Numbered from the stretch's first letter, positions 34,886-46,519 are shown. The stretch: DNA of 64,000 bases from Pseudomonas cavernicola (GCF_003596405.1 NZ_QYUR01000002.1:1008501-1072500); one strand, 5' to 3'. Notes: a model not told the origin generated them from the letters alone. Numbers and translations are program-made.

Positions 34886-36930
34886 GCTGCCTCCGCGCTC
34901 AAGCCGAGATGGCGCAGCAGCGCGTCGATCGACGGCTCACGACCACGGAAGTCGACGAACAGCTGCATCGGCTCCTGCGACCCGCCGCGCGCCAGGATTG
35001 CCTCGCGGAAGGCGCGGCCGGTGTCGGCGTTGAACACGCCTTCTTCCTCGAACTTGGAGAAGGCATCGGCGGACAGCACTTCGGCCCACTTGTAGCTGTA
35101 GTAACCCGCCGCATAACCGCCGGCGAAGATGTGCGCGAAGCTGTTGGGGAAGCGGTTGTAAGCCGGCGGACGCATGACCGAAACCTCGGCGCGAATGCCT
35201 TCCAGCACCTCCAGCACGCTACGACCGTCGCCGTGGGTGGCGTGCAGTTCGAAGTCGAACAGCGAGAACTCGATCTGCCGCGCCATCATCAGCCCGGACT
35301 GGAAGTTCTTCGCCGCCAGCATCTTGTCCAGCAGGTCCTGCGGTAGCGCTTCGCCGGTTTTGTAGTGGCCGGAGATCAGCGCCAGGCCTTCCGGCTCCCA
35401 GCACCAGTTTTCCATGAATTGGCTGGGCAGCTCGACCGCATCCCAGGCCACGCCGTTGATGCCCGCAGCACCGGCGTGCTCGACGCGGGTCAGCAGGTGA
35501 TGCAGGCCGTGGCCGAACTCGTGGAACAGGGTGGTGACTTCATCGTGGGTCAGCAGCGCCGGCTGATCGCCGACCGCCGGGGTGAAATTGCAGACCAGGT
35601 TGGCTACCGGGTTGATCAGATCGCCTGCGGCCGAGCGGCGACGGTCGCGGGCGCCATCCATCCAGGCGCCGCCGCGCTTGTTGGCGCGGGCGTAGAGGTC
35701 GAAGAAGAAGCGCCCGACATGCTGGCCGTTTTCCTTGATCTCGAACAGACGCACGTCCGGATGCCAGCTGTCGAAGCCTTGCAGCTCGGCGATCTCGATG
35801 CCGTAGAGGCGCTGCACGATGGCGAACAGGCCGGTCAGCACCTGGTCGATCGGGAAGTAGGCGCGCAGGGTTTCCTGGGCAATGCTGTAGCGCTGCTCGC
35901 GCAGCTTCTCGCTGTAGTAGCCGACGTCCCAGCTCTGCAGATCGGCGCAACCCTTTTCGGCGGCAAAAGCCTGCAATTCGGTGAGATCCTGGGCGGCGAA
36001 GGGTTTGCTGCGCAGCGCCAGGTCACGCAGGAAGTTCAGCACCTGCTCGCTGCTGTCGGCCATCTTGGTCGCCAGGCTCAGCTCGGCGTAACTGGCGAAA
36101 CCGAGCAGCTGCGCCAGCTCCTGGCGCAGGTCGAGGATCTCGGCCATCACCGGGCCGTTGTCGTTCTGCCCGGCATTCGGCCCCTGGTCGGAGGCGCGGG
36201 TGCAGTAGGCGGCGTAGACCTCTTCGCGCAACGCGCGGTCAGCGGCATAGGTCATCACAGCGTAGTAGCTGGGGAATTCCAGGCTGATCAACCAGCCGTC
36301 GAGATCCTTGGCCTTGGCCGCCTGGGCCATCTGCGCCTTGGCCGAGTCAGTCAGGCCGGCGAGCACGGCTTCATCCGTGACGTGCTTGGTCCAGGCCTGG
36401 GTGGCGTCGAGCAGTTGATTGGAGAAATGACTGCCCAGCTCGGAGAGTTTCATCTGGATCGCGCCGTAACGCTGCTGCTCGGCTGGCGGCAGGTCGATGC
36501 CGGACAGGCGGAAGTCGCGCAGGGCGTGTTCGAGAATAGTCGTCTGCGCCACCTCGAAACCGCTCGCGGCCGGGCTCTGCGCCAGTGCCGCGTAGGCTTC
36601 AAACAAACCGCGGTTCTGCCCCAGCTCGGTCCAGTACTCGGACAGCTTGGGCAAGCACGCTTCGTACGCCTGACGCAGTTCGGCGTTGTTGCACACGGCG
36701 TTCAGGTGACTGACCGGGCTCCAGGCACGGCTCAGGCGTTCACCCAGCTCATCCAGCGCCAACACCAGGCCATCCCAGGTCGGGGTGGCGGGTTGCTTGG
36801 CCAGCAGTTCGACGATCGCCGCCCGGCTGTCGGCCAGAATCGTATCAATGGCCGGCTCGACATGGTGCGGACGAATGGACGAGTAGGGCGGCAGGTCGAA
36901 GGATTGCAGTAAGGGGTTGTTCTCGCTCAC
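34882..36930 (-). CDS. prlC: Oligopeptidase A (M3 metallopeptidase)
   Basis: Cytosolic zinc endopeptidase that degrades oligopeptides and cleaved signal peptides. The 682-residue protein has the M3 catalytic motif HEFGHGLHHLL near residue 470, with the third ligand expected in the downstream ENWCWEPE segment. Length is standard. It runs divergently from the gamma carbonic anhydrase-like gene and is coupled to yheV. Confidence 0.97.
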   Translation of the reverse strand: MSENNPLLQSFDLPPYSSIRPHHVEPAIDTILADSRAAIVELLAKQPATPTWDGLVLALDELGERLSRAWSPVSHLNAVCNNAELRQAYEACLPKLSEYWTELGQNRGLFEAYAALAQSPAASGFEVAQTTILEHALRDFRLSGIDLPPAEQQRYGAIQMKLSELGSHFSNQLLDATQAWTKHVTDEAVLAGLTDSAKAQMAQAAKAKDLDGWLISLEFPSYYAVMTYAADRALREEVYAAYCTRASDQGPNAGQNDNGPVMAEILDLRQELAQLLGFASYAELSLATKMADSSEQVLNFLRDLALRSKPFAAQDLTELQAFAAEKGCADLQSWDVGYYSEKLREQRYSIAQETLRAYFPIDQVLTGLFAIVQRLYGIEIAELQGFDSWHPDVRLFEIKENGQHVGRFFFDLYARANKRGGAWMDGARDRRRSAAGDLINPVANLVCNFTPAVGDQPALLTHDEVTTLFHEFGHGLHHLLTRVEHAGAAGINGVAWDAVELPSQFMENWCWEPEGLALISGHYKTGEALPQDLLDKMLAAKNFQSGLMMARQIEFSLFDFELHATHGDGRSVLEVLEGIRAEVSVMRPPAYNRFPNSFAHIFAGGYAAGYYSYKWAEVLSADAFSKFEEEGVFNADTGRAFREAILARGGSQEPMQLFVDFRGREPSIDALLRHLGLSAEAA

Positions 36931-37065
36931 GGCGGTTCACCTGTTTGGACATAGATGGATGTTCTGACCAGTGCCGGCGGGCGATGCTCCCCGGCGAGTT
37001 TCAAAACAGAATGGTCGCCATCTTAATTACAATCGCGGCTTACCGCAGCTTAAGAGGTTTCTATC

Positions 37066-37608
37066 GTGGCGATTCGCAGTTATCAGGGCATCACTCCCAA
37101 CTTGGGCGAGCGGGTGTTCGTCGATGCCTCGGCCGTGGTCATTGGCGACGTGCAGTTGGGCGCCGACAGCTCGGTCTGGCCGCTGGTGGTGATCCGTGGT
37201 GACATGCACCGCATCCGCATCGGCGCACGCACCAGCGTGCAGGACGGCAGCGTGCTGCACATCACCCACGCCGGGCCGTTCAACCCGGACGGCTTCCCGT
37301 TGCTGATCGGCGACGACGTGACCATCGGCCACCAGGTCACCCTACACGGCTGCACCCTGGGCAACCGCATCTTGGTCGGCATGGGCTCGACGGTGATGGA
37401 CGGCGCGGTGGTCGAGGACGAGGTGATCCTCGGCGCCGGCAGCCTGGTCCCACCGGGCAAACGCCTCGAGAGCGGTTACCTCTACGTCGGCAGCCCGGTG
37501 AAACAGGCGCGCCCGCTGAGCGATAAGGAAAAGGCTTTCTTCACCTATAGCGCGGCGAATTACGTGCAGCTCAAGGATCAGTATCTCGCCGAGGGTTACG
37601 ACCAGTAA
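37066..37608 (+). CDS. Gamma-class carbonic anhydrase-like protein (YrdA family)
   Basis: Left-handed beta-helix protein of 180 residues with hexapeptide repeats. RGDMHRIRIGARTSVQDGSVLH contains the Arg/Asp/Gln pattern of the family, and potential metal His residues occur in LHITHAG and TIGHQVTLHGC. Enzyme activity is uncertain in this subfamily. It ends 32 bp before the phosphatase gene. Confidence 0.92.
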   Translation: MAIRSYQGITPNLGERVFVDASAVVIGDVQLGADSSVWPLVVIRGDMHRIRIGARTSVQDGSVLHITHAGPFNPDGFPLLIGDDVTIGHQVTLHGCTLGNRILVGMGSTVMDGAVVEDEVILGAGSLVPPGKRLESGYLYVGSPVKQARPLSDKEKAFFTYSAANYVQLKDQYLAEGYDQ

Positions 37609-37640
37609 TGCCTTCCCCCTATCAGTCACAAGGTTGCTCC

Positions 37641-38288
37641 ATGCACTACCAGAACATCCTCTTCGACCTCGACGGCACCCTGACCGACCCACGCGAAGGC
37701 ATCACCCGTTCGATCCAGTTCGCCCTGGCCAAGCTGGGTATCGACGAAGCGGATTTGCACAAGCTGGAGCACTTTATCGGCCCGCCGCTGTTGCAGGCCT
37801 TCATGCAGTTTTATGCCTTCGATGAAGCCAAGGCCTGGCAGGCGGTCGGCTACTACCGCGAGCGTTTCCAGGTGACTGGGCTGTACGAAAATCAAGTATT
37901 CGCGGGCGTCGGCGAGCTGTTGGCTTTGCTGCAGGGACAGGGCCGCACGCTGTATATCGCCACCTCGAAGCCTCACATATTCGCTCGCGAAATCGCCCGG
38001 CACTTCGACTTCGCCAAGTATTTCAAGGTGATCTACGGCAGCGAACTGGATGGCACGCGGACCAATAAAGTCGAGCTGATCCAGAACCTATTGGCGCAGG
38101 AACAGCTGGAGCCGGCGCAGACGCTGATGATCGGTGACCGCAAGCACGACCTGATCGGCGCCCGCAGCAATGGGCTGGATTGTGCCGCGGTGGGTTATGG
38201 CTTTGGCAGCCATGAGGAGTTGCTGGCCGAGGCGCCGACCTATCACTACCCGACGCTGGCCGAGCTGCAAGACGCTTTCTGCGCCTGA
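37641..38288 (+). CDS. HAD family phosphatase (Gph/PGP-like)
   Basis: The ATG at 37641, preceded by AAGG, gives 215 residues with the HAD catalytic motif FDLDGTLTD at residues 7-15, motif II in ATSKPH and the acidic motif IGDRKHDLIGARSNG. It resembles phosphoglycolate phosphatases and 5'-nucleotidase-type HADs; the substrate cannot be told. Eleven upstream in-frame codons are considered untranslated. A REP pair follows. Confidence 0.9.
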   Translation: MHYQNILFDLDGTLTDPREGITRSIQFALAKLGIDEADLHKLEHFIGPPLLQAFMQFYAFDEAKAWQAVGYYRERFQVTGLYENQVFAGVGELLALLQGQGRTLYIATSKPHIFAREIARHFDFAKYFKVIYGSELDGTRTNKVELIQNLLAQEQLEPAQTLMIGDRKHDLIGARSNGLDCAAVGYGFGSHEELLAEAPTYHYPTLAELQDAFCA

Positions 38289-38315
38289 GCCGCTGCCTAT
38301 CCGGCCCCTGGACAT

Positions 38316-38381
38316 GTAGGAGCGAGCTCTGCTCGCGATCGGGCGTGGCAGAAAAGCATCGCGAGCAGCGCTCGATCCTAC
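38316..38381. repeat. REP pair (BIME), GTAGGAGCGAGC type
   Basis: GTAGGAGCGAGC-TCT-GCTCGCGA at 38316-38338 and its inverse ending GATCCTAC at 38359-38381, separated by 20 bp. Confidence 0.85.
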
Positions 38382-38434
38382 AAAAACAAAGGCTCTGCTG
38401 GCCGTAATTTCTGAGTCAGTACGCTAGGAGCCGC

Positions 38435-38665
38435 TTAACCGTTCTTCTGGTAGATGATCTTCTTCGTGCCGTTTTCGCAGCTGCCGACCACCATGCTCTG
38501 GTCATGTACCTCGGCGTTGCTCACGATCTCCAAGGTGTAGCTGGTGACCCCGGCGGCCTGGATCTTGGTTTCGATCTCCTGCTTGAGCTCTTCGCAGGAT
38601 TTCGGCGCGGCGAGCACGGGGGTGGCGAGCAGACTGATCAGCACGGCGGCAGCTAGTTTTTTCAT
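38435..38665 (-). CDS. DUF1161 family small exported protein, paralogue 1
   Basis: The ATG at 38665 gives 76 residues with a signal peptide (MKKLAAAVLISLLATPVLA) and a small periplasmic domain with two Cys residues, CEELKQEIETKIQAAGV and VVGSCENGTKKIIYQK. It matches DUF1161, of unknown function. A second copy with the same pattern lies at 42372-42599. Confidence 0.88.
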   Translation of the reverse strand: MKKLAAAVLISLLATPVLAAPKSCEELKQEIETKIQAAGVTSYTLEIVSNAEVHDQSMVVGSCENGTKKIIYQKNG

Positions 38666-38814
38666 GGTGCAGCTTCCTATTGATTCCAACATTCCTTGAC
38701 CGCACCCGCGTTACCGAGGTGGCTGGCCTGTGATTGGCCGGCACGCTTGGGCCACGTAGGCAAAGATTTTGACTGCATGACGACCCACCGAGTTCGCTTG
38801 AGTTGCTGCGCGCA

Positions 38815-39888
38815 CTAACGCTCCCCCTGCAGGCTCTTCAGCGCGTGCTCGCGCATCGCGCTGGGCAACTCGCCGAGACGTTTGACCTGCGCATAGAACC
38901 TCGGCCAGTCGCCATTCACTTGCCGGAATACCTTCGCAAACGCCGGCACCCATCGATCATATAGGCCAAAAGGCAACAGCTTGGCATTGTTCAACGGGCT
39001 GTCGATCCAGCCGTCATAGCGCCCCACACCGGCCCATTCGCGCGCGCGCAGTTGGTGGTACTCCGCGCGCAGACGCTCGAATTCGGCGGCCTTGGCGCGG
39101 CGCAGTTCGGTCTCGCTTTGGCCGCTGGCATACAGGGTTTCCAGTCGCGCACGGCTGGCCAGCACCAGCGCAGTGAACTGCTCACGCTGCTGATCGCGGT
39201 TGTCCGCCGGCACCGACAAACCGCGCGCGGCACGCCATTGGCGCAGGCCTTCGGCCTCGACGAAGCTGGCGTAGGACTCGTTGAACGCGGTGTCGTCCGG
39301 TAGATAAAACTTCTGGTGCGCCAACTCGTGAAAGATCACCGCGACCATGCGCTGGTCATCCCAGCGCAGCATGGTGTTGAGGAGCGGATCGTCGAACCAG
39401 CCGAGCGTCGAATAGGCCTCCACCCCAGCGACGTAGGTGTCCAGCCCTTGCTGCTTGAGCAACGCCGCTGCACCGCGCGCGCGATTCTGCTCATAGAAGC
39501 CGCGATAGGCCACGCAACCGACGATGGGGAAGCAGTGCGTCTGTGGCGCCAGGGAGAACTCCGGGGTGGCGAACACATTCCACAACACGAACGGGCGAGC
39601 GAGATCGGCATACAGCCGATAGCTGCGGTTATCCGGCAAGCCCAGGCGCGCGCTGGCAAACTCCCGGGCCACTTGCGACAGCGCCAGCCGCTGACGTAGC
39701 TCGGGGTCGCGCGCGGGGTCGGCCAGCAGCTCGGCGACCGGCTCGCGGCGCTGCAATAGTTCGAGTTGGCCGCTGAGCAGTTGCGTGTAATAACTGACAC
39801 TGGAACAACCGCTCAGCCCCAAGGCGAGCAGCAACGGAACCCAGCGCGGGTTCAGAGGGTCGAGTAACCAGGATAGACAGTGCGGCAT
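38815..39888 (-). CDS. Predicted aminopeptidase lipoprotein (PF10023 type)
   Basis: The ATG at 39888 gives 357 residues. A signal peptide with lipobox LGLSGC indicates a lipoprotein. The zinc-protease motif HELAHQKFY (HExxH) appears near residue 190 and a supporting Glu in FNESYASFVEAEG. This is the putative aminopeptidase family (formerly DUF2265). A 157-codon upstream extension lies antisense to the next gene and was rejected. Confidence 0.88.
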   Translation of the reverse strand: MPHCLSWLLDPLNPRWVPLLLALGLSGCSSVSYYTQLLSGQLELLQRREPVAELLADPARDPELRQRLALSQVAREFASARLGLPDNRSYRLYADLARPFVLWNVFATPEFSLAPQTHCFPIVGCVAYRGFYEQNRARGAAALLKQQGLDTYVAGVEAYSTLGWFDDPLLNTMLRWDDQRMVAVIFHELAHQKFYLPDDTAFNESYASFVEAEGLRQWRAARGLSVPADNRDQQREQFTALVLASRARLETLYASGQSETELRRAKAAEFERLRAEYHQLRAREWAGVGRYDGWIDSPLNNAKLLPFGLYDRWVPAFAKVFRQVNGDWPRFYAQVKRLGELPSAMREHALKSLQGER

Positions 39889-39981
39889 CGCGCGCACCCT
39901 AGCGCATCTCAGGCAAGCGCTCCAGCATCGGCTGCTATCCCATTCTGCCCACCACTGCCAGACTCGCGTCGGAGCCCTAGC

Positions 39982-40404
39982 ATGCGCCCTTTGCTTCTCG
40001 TCACCAGCTTGCTCACCCTCGGCGGCTGCGCCTTTTTGCGCTTTATGCCGACGCCCGATCCCAGCCAAGCCTGGGTCGATCTGCACACCAACACCGAGAG
40101 CGAGCTGCTCGCCTATCAAGTCGACGAAAAGCCCCTGGACGATGACCGCTACTTCCAGGTCAGCCCCGGCAAGCATGAACTGCAAGTGCGCTTCCAGTTC
40201 GCGGTCGACGCCAGCAATATCGGCCCCAACAGCCAAGCGCACCAACGCGACTGCCGGTTGGAGTTGAATTACCCGGAGTTCGCCGCCGGCCAACGCTATC
40301 GCCTGGAAGCCGGCAGTATTGGCTTCCGCCCCTGGGCCAAACTTTACGATGATCAGCATCGGCTGCTGGCGCGCGCCCGTGAGACTCGCTGCGGCGGTAT
40401 CTAG
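39982..40404 (+). CDS. Small lipoprotein, tandem paralogue 1
   Basis: The ATG at 39982 with GGAG upstream gives 140 residues and a lipobox TLGGC (Cys16). The core shows PDPSQAWVDLHTN, DRYFQVSPGKHELQVRFQF and AAGQRYRLEAG. It is a close relative of the next gene. The family is annotated as conserved hypothetical lipoprotein in pseudomonads; function is unknown. Confidence 0.85.
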   Translation: MRPLLLVTSLLTLGGCAFLRFMPTPDPSQAWVDLHTNTESELLAYQVDEKPLDDDRYFQVSPGKHELQVRFQFAVDASNIGPNSQAHQRDCRLELNYPEFAAGQRYRLEAGSIGFRPWAKLYDDQHRLLARARETRCGGI

Positions 40405-40450
40405 GGGTAAACGCTATGCTGATAAGAACGATTTATTTCGCGAGACCGCC

Positions 40451-40870
40451 ATGCGCCACCTGCCTTACTTGCTGCTAGCGCTCGCCCTTAGCGGCTGCGC
40501 CAGCCCGTTGCCCAAACCCGATCCCCAGCTAGCCTGGGTCGATCTGTATGCCACAGCTGGTTACACGTTGATGGCCAACAAGCTCGACGATAAACGCGTG
40601 AACGACGGCCGCTACTTCCAGGTCAGCCCCGGCCAGCATGAGCTGGAAGTACGTTTCCAGTTTGAAGCGAGCGGTGGCGGCGGCAGCGTTGATGGGCTGT
40701 CCGAGCCGCTGCAGATCACCTGTCACCTGCGGGTGCGTCATGACTTCAGCGCCGGCCAACGCTATCGCATTGAAGTCCGGCCGCTGTTGAATAGAGCCCA
40801 AGGCTGGTTGTTCGACGCCCAACACACGCTGCTTACCCGTGCAGAAGTGCTGCGCTGCCGGCCTTTCTGA
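40451..40870 (+). CDS. Small lipoprotein, tandem paralogue 2
   Basis: The ATG at 40451 gives 139 residues with lipobox LALSGC (Cys15). It shares PDPQLAWVDLYAT, GRYFQVSPGQHELEVRFQF and SAGQRYRIEVRP with the preceding gene, showing a tandem duplication. Forty-six bp separate the two genes, so they may be co-transcribed. Confidence 0.85.
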   Translation: MRHLPYLLLALALSGCASPLPKPDPQLAWVDLYATAGYTLMANKLDDKRVNDGRYFQVSPGQHELEVRFQFEASGGGGSVDGLSEPLQITCHLRVRHDFSAGQRYRIEVRPLLNRAQGWLFDAQHTLLTRAEVLRCRPF

Positions 40871-40892
40871 GCCGTTGGCCTTATGACTAATC

Positions 40893-41888
40893 TCAGCGCA
40901 GCTGCGCGAGGATTTCGTAGGAGTGCAGGCGGTCGGCGAAGTCGTACATATCGCTGGTGAAAATCAGCTCATCGGCGCCGGTCTGCTCCAGCAACACCTC
41001 CAGCTTGGTGCGGATTTTCTCCGGGCCACCCACCATCGCCAGACCGAAAAACTCGCCTACCGCTTGCTTCTCATGGGGCAACCACAAGCCGTCCATGCTC
41101 GGCACCGGCGGCCTTTGCAGCAGGCTCTGGCCACGGATCAGGGCGAGAATCCGCTGGTAGGCGGAGGTCGCCAGATAGGCCGCCTGCTCATCGTTATCCG
41201 CCCCGATCAGCGGTACGCCGAGCATCACGTAGGGCTTATCCAGCACCGCGGAAGGCTGGAAATGGTTGCGATAGACGCGAATCGCCTCGTGCATCAGGCG
41301 CGGCGCAAAGTGCGAGGCGAAGGCGTAGGGCAAGCCCTTCTGGCCGGCCAGTTGCGCGCTGAACAGGCTCGAACCGAGCAGCCAGAGCGGCACCTCGGTG
41401 CCGCTGCCGGGCATGGCGATCACGCGTTGATCCGGCGTGCGTGGACCGAAATAGCGCTGCAACTCTTCGACATCCTCGGGGAAATCGTCGGCGCTGCCGG
41501 AGCGCTCGCGGCGCAAGGCGCGGGCGGTGTATTGATCGGCACCGGGCGCGCGACCCAGGCCGAGATCGATTCGCCCCGGGTACAGGGTGGCGAGGGTGCC
41601 AAATTGCTCGGCAATCACCAGCGGTGCGTGATTGGGCAACATCACCCCACCGGCGCCGAGGCGAATGCTCGTGGTGCCGGCGGCCAGATAGCCGATCAGT
41701 ACCGCGGTCGCCGAGCTGGCGATGCCATCCATGTTGTGATGCTCAGCCACCCAAAAGCGCGTGTAACCCAGCTTCTCCACGTGCTGCGCTAGCGCCAGCG
41801 AGTTGCGCAAGGCTTGCTGCGGTCCGCCATCAGCGCGGATCGGGGCGAGGTCGAGGGTGGAAATCTTGATGTCTGCTAGTCGTTTCAT
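40893..41888 (-). CDS. LLM-class flavin-dependent oxidoreductase
   Basis: Luciferase-like monooxygenase fold, 331 residues from the ATG at 41888. Motifs [37 protein letters not shown] (part quoted), [14 protein letters not shown] and [14 protein letters not shown] fit the MsnO8-type group. The substrate is unknown. An upstream extension of 36 codons is poorly conserved. Confidence 0.9.
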   Translation of the reverse strand: MKRLADIKISTLDLAPIRADGGPQQALRNSLALAQHVEKLGYTRFWVAEHHNMDGIASSATAVLIGYLAAGTTSIRLGAGGVMLPNHAPLVIAEQFGTLATLYPGRIDLGLGRAPGADQYTARALRRERSGSADDFPEDVEELQRYFGPRTPDQRVIAMPGSGTEVPLWLLGSSLFSAQLAGQKGLPYAFASHFAPRLMHEAIRVYRNHFQPSAVLDKPYVMLGVPLIGADNDEQAAYLATSAYQRILALIRGQSLLQRPPVPSMDGLWLPHEKQAVGEFFGLAMVGGPEKIRTKLEVLLEQTGADELIFTSDMYDFADRLHSYEILAQLR

Positions 41889-42371
41889 AAACCTTGTCGG
41901 TGCTCTTGAGTGATCGCCGCGCGCTGGATGGCGCCGGCAATACCGCTGTGGGGCAAAGCAGCAATCGAGGGTAAAACGGCTCAGCGAAAGAGCCAACCGT
42001 GGCGGCGAGTTGGGTCGCGGCGATTTACCCGAGTGCAGCGCTGGGCCTTACTTTAGTGCGCTGTCTCAACAATAACTGTTCAATTTTGGCGGCGTCTTTT
42101 GCCGCCATACAGCGTTGCCGCTTCGAGCCAGGAGGCACTTTTCGCTGCAAGAGGCACCTGCGGGTAAGCATCAGGCAATAAAAAGCCGGCGTCGCCTGGG
42201 CAACGCCGGCTGTGGCTACAAACGTGGTTTAAAACCTGCTCAAGATCGTCGCGAGCGCAGGTCAGGCAAGGCGAAAGCAGGCGAGGAAGCGGAATTTACG
42301 GATGGTAAATGAGCATTCCGAGCCTGTTTTCAACGCAGCATGACCAAGCGCAGCAGATATTGAGCAGGTTT
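41889..42371. other. Intergenic region with stem-loop and MITE
   Basis: Between the flavin oxidoreductase and DUF1161 genes. 41889-42180 shows no gene or recognisable signal. A hairpin AGCCGGCGTCGCC...GGCAACGCCGGCT (about 42184-42212) is terminator-like without a T-run, and the MITE family A copy 2 occupies 42231-42372. Confidence 0.6.
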
Positions 42372-42372
42372 T
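42231..42372 (+). mobile_element. MITE-like element, family A, copy 2
   Basis: About 142 bp, AAAACCTGCTCAAGATCGTC at the left end and GAGCAGGTTTT at the right, with the core GGTAAATGAGCATTCCGAGCC. Same length as copy 1. Its right end abuts or overlaps the stop codon (42372-42374) of the DUF1161 gene. Confidence 0.85.
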
Positions 42373-42599
42373 TAGTTGCGCTGGTAGACGATTTCCTTAG
42401 TACCGCCGTCGCAACTACCGACCACTTGCTTGTCGGTCACACTGCCTTTTGCAACGATTTCCAGGCTGTAGGAGGCCACGCCCTTGGCTTTCAGCTTCGC
42501 GTCGATCTCGGCCTTCAGCTCTTCGCACGGCTTAGTGCTGGCGAAGGCCGAACTGGCCACGGCCAACAGGCTAACGGCCAACATCAGTTTCTTCATCAT
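42372..42599 (-). CDS. DUF1161 family small exported protein, paralogue 2
   Basis: The ATG at 42599 (or 42596; GGAG lies 8 bases before the first) gives 75 residues with a signal peptide ending SSAFA and the domain CEELKAEIDAKLKAKGVASY, VVGSCDGGTKEIVYQ. It is a paralogue of the gene at 38435. Function is unknown. Confidence 0.88.
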   Translation of the reverse strand: MMKKLMLAVSLLAVASSAFASTKPCEELKAEIDAKLKAKGVASYSLEIVAKGSVTDKQVVGSCDGGTKEIVYQRN

Positions 42600-42925
42600 T
42601 AATAACGCTCCCTCGTTGTGTCTAAATCCAATTGGTAAGAACAACCTTCATTTGAACGGTTGGCAGTGCAGCGTACCCCAAGTAAACAGCGGGCATGCTG
42701 GACTCAGCCCGCAGCCTCTACACGAGCCAGCCGAAACTAGCCTAGCCCAAGCGCGCCGACAGCCATAGTGGCCGGTACGGCTAGTTGGTTAACTCAAGTC
42801 TGGTTGCCTGGAGTCCCGAGACAAGGCGCTGCGACGAGTCATAGCTGGGCTATTTTGATCCGCGGCAACGCAGCATCGGGGCTTCTGGCGCCGAAATTGA
42901 CTAATGGAACTGGCCACACAGGCCA
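42600..42925. other. Intergenic region with MITE family B
   Basis: From 42600 to 42765 no gene or clear signal is visible beyond the promoter area of the DUF1161 gene. The rest is MITE family B copy 1. Confidence 0.55.
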
Positions 42926-42928
42926 CTA
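42766..42928 (+). mobile_element. MITE-like element, family B, copy 1
   Basis: 163 bp bounded by TAGTGGCCGGTACGGCTAG on the left and the inverted form ending GGCCACTA on the right. It contains GTTAACTCAAG..., a central direct resemblance to copy 2 (CGACGAGTC, TAGC-GGGCTA, GGCGCCGAA) and no coding capacity. Its right end provides the TAG stop of the dodecin gene. Confidence 0.85.
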
Positions 42929-43141
42929 ACTATCACTGATCCGGAAGCCGATTTTGAGCGTTACCTGGTAGTGGCCCACCTTGCCGTTTTCGATATGCCC
43001 ACGGGTCTCGGTGACTTCAAACCAATCCATATTGCGTATCGACTTGGCGCATTCCGCCAAGGCGTTATTGATCGCCTCATCGATGCTGATAGGCGACGAG
43101 CCGATCAGTTCGATTTTCTTGTAGGTGTGGTGGTTCGACAT
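42926..43141 (-). CDS. Dodecin family protein
   Basis: A 71-residue flavin-storage protein. HTYKKIELIGSSPISIDEAI, WFEVTETRGHIENGKVGHYQ and VTLKIGFRI match dodecins, which form hollow dodecamers binding riboflavin derivatives or FMN. The stop codon lies within a MITE end, so the last residues may differ from relatives. Confidence 0.94.
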   Translation of the reverse strand: MSNHHTYKKIELIGSSPISIDEAINNALAECAKSIRNMDWFEVTETRGHIENGKVGHYQVTLKIGFRISDS

Positions 43142-43398
43142 AGACGCATCTCCTCTGCCGTTGGAAAAGGTCAGCGCTCAAGCGTTGCCTTTGTTCATGG
43201 ACACTAGTCGACGGAGAAAAGCGCGGCAAACCCAACTCCACGAAATAGCTCAGCCCGCCTACTACGCGGCCTTGGGCAAATTTTTGACGCTGTCAAAGCG
43301 TCGCGTTCAGCCGCCAGGAGAAGGCCGTGCCCCAGCAGTTCGGCCGTGGCTTACACGGCCAAGAACGCCCGAACTATCGCGCTAATAGCAGGCCCTCG

Positions 43399-44310
43399 TC
43401 AGTTGGCGACGGGCTCACTCTGCGGCGGGCTGAGGGCGGCTTGCAGCCAAGCAGCCAATTGTTGCGGGCGCTTATCCAACGTCCGTGCCGGCACCCACAG
43501 CGCCAGCTTGGCCGAGGTTTCGACAAACCCCCAGGGGGCGACCAAGCGTCCGGCCGCCAGATCATCCGCCACCAGTTGTTGTGGGGCGATGGCCACGCCG
43601 AGACCCGCGGCGGCGGCTTCCAGCAAGAAATACAGGTGTTCGAAGCCCTGGCCGAGCTTGAGTGTCCCAGCGTCCAAGCCATTGCTCGCGGCCCAGGCTG
43701 GCCAGGCTTGCGGGCGTGAGGCCGTGTGCAACAAGGGCTCGCCGAGCAACGCGGCCGGCCCTGCGCTATGCAGTTCGGCAAAGCGCGCATAACGCGGACT
43801 GATCACCGGGCCGATGCGCTCGGCCGCCAGCTCGAAAACCTGCATATCCGCCGGCCACGGCGGCTCGGCAAACCACAGGGTGGCATCCAGCCCGGCCCGG
43901 CGCGGATCGAGCTCGCCCTCGCTGGCCGACAGGTGCAAGCGCAGCTCGGGCAATTCGCGGTTGAGCCGATCCAGACGCGGAATGAACCAGCGTGCCAGCA
44001 GGCTGCCGGGGCAACCGAGAACGAAAGGCGCATCGGCATTCTGCTGTTTCAGCTCGGCGCAGACAGTGCGCAGGCGCTCGAACGCCTCGCCACTGGCTTC
44101 ACGCAGGCGCAGCCCTGCATCTGTGAGTTTTAGGCCGCGCCCATCCTTGACGAACAGGGTCAGCTCCAAATCCTCCTCGAGCAGGCGAATCTGCCGACTC
44201 ACTGCGCCGTGGGTGACATGCAGTTGTTCTGCCGCCTGGCTGACGCTTTGCAGACGCGCCGCAACCTCGAATGCTCGCAGGGCATTGAGGGGTGGAAGGT
44301 CGTGGCTCAT
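43399..44310 (-). CDS. trpI: LysR-type regulator TrpI
   Basis: Activator of trpBA in pseudomonads, responding to indoleglycerol phosphate. The ATG at 44310 gives 303 residues, beginning [20 protein letters not shown], with helix-turn-helix [20 protein letters not shown] and a LysR effector domain. Divergent arrangement next to trpBA is the classical trpI layout. An 18-codon upstream extension was rejected. Confidence 0.93.
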   Translation of the reverse strand: MSHDLPPLNALRAFEVAARLQSVSQAAEQLHVTHGAVSRQIRLLEEDLELTLFVKDGRGLKLTDAGLRLREASGEAFERLRTVCAELKQQNADAPFVLGCPGSLLARWFIPRLDRLNRELPELRLHLSASEGELDPRRAGLDATLWFAEPPWPADMQVFELAAERIGPVISPRYARFAELHSAGPAALLGEPLLHTASRPQAWPAWAASNGLDAGTLKLGQGFEHLYFLLEAAAAGLGVAIAPQQLVADDLAAGRLVAPWGFVETSAKLALWVPARTLDKRPQQLAAWLQAALSPPQSEPVAN

Positions 44311-44389
44311 ACGTGATATTTCCTTACAGGTTGCGGCGATCTTATCGCTTTTGCCGCACGCCACACAGATTTATCCTGTGCACATTGCA

Positions 44390-44443
44390 GTAGGAGCGGG
44401 CCATGCCCGCGAGCCAGGTTCGCGCCCATGGGGCGCATCCTAC
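44390..44443. repeat. REP pair in the trpBA leader
   Basis: GTAGGAGCGGGCC-AT-GCCCGCGA at 44390-44412 and an inverted unit TCGCGCCC...CATCCTAC at 44420-44443, between trpI and trpB. Confidence 0.8.
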
Positions 44444-44462
44444 AGATGCAGGGGCTGGCTGA

Positions 44463-46519
<2,057 letters not shown>

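Noticed and set aside
35365..36912. Long plus-strand frame of 515 codons
   Set aside because: It is fully antisense to prlC, lacks known motifs and results from high-GC codon bias in the complementary frame.
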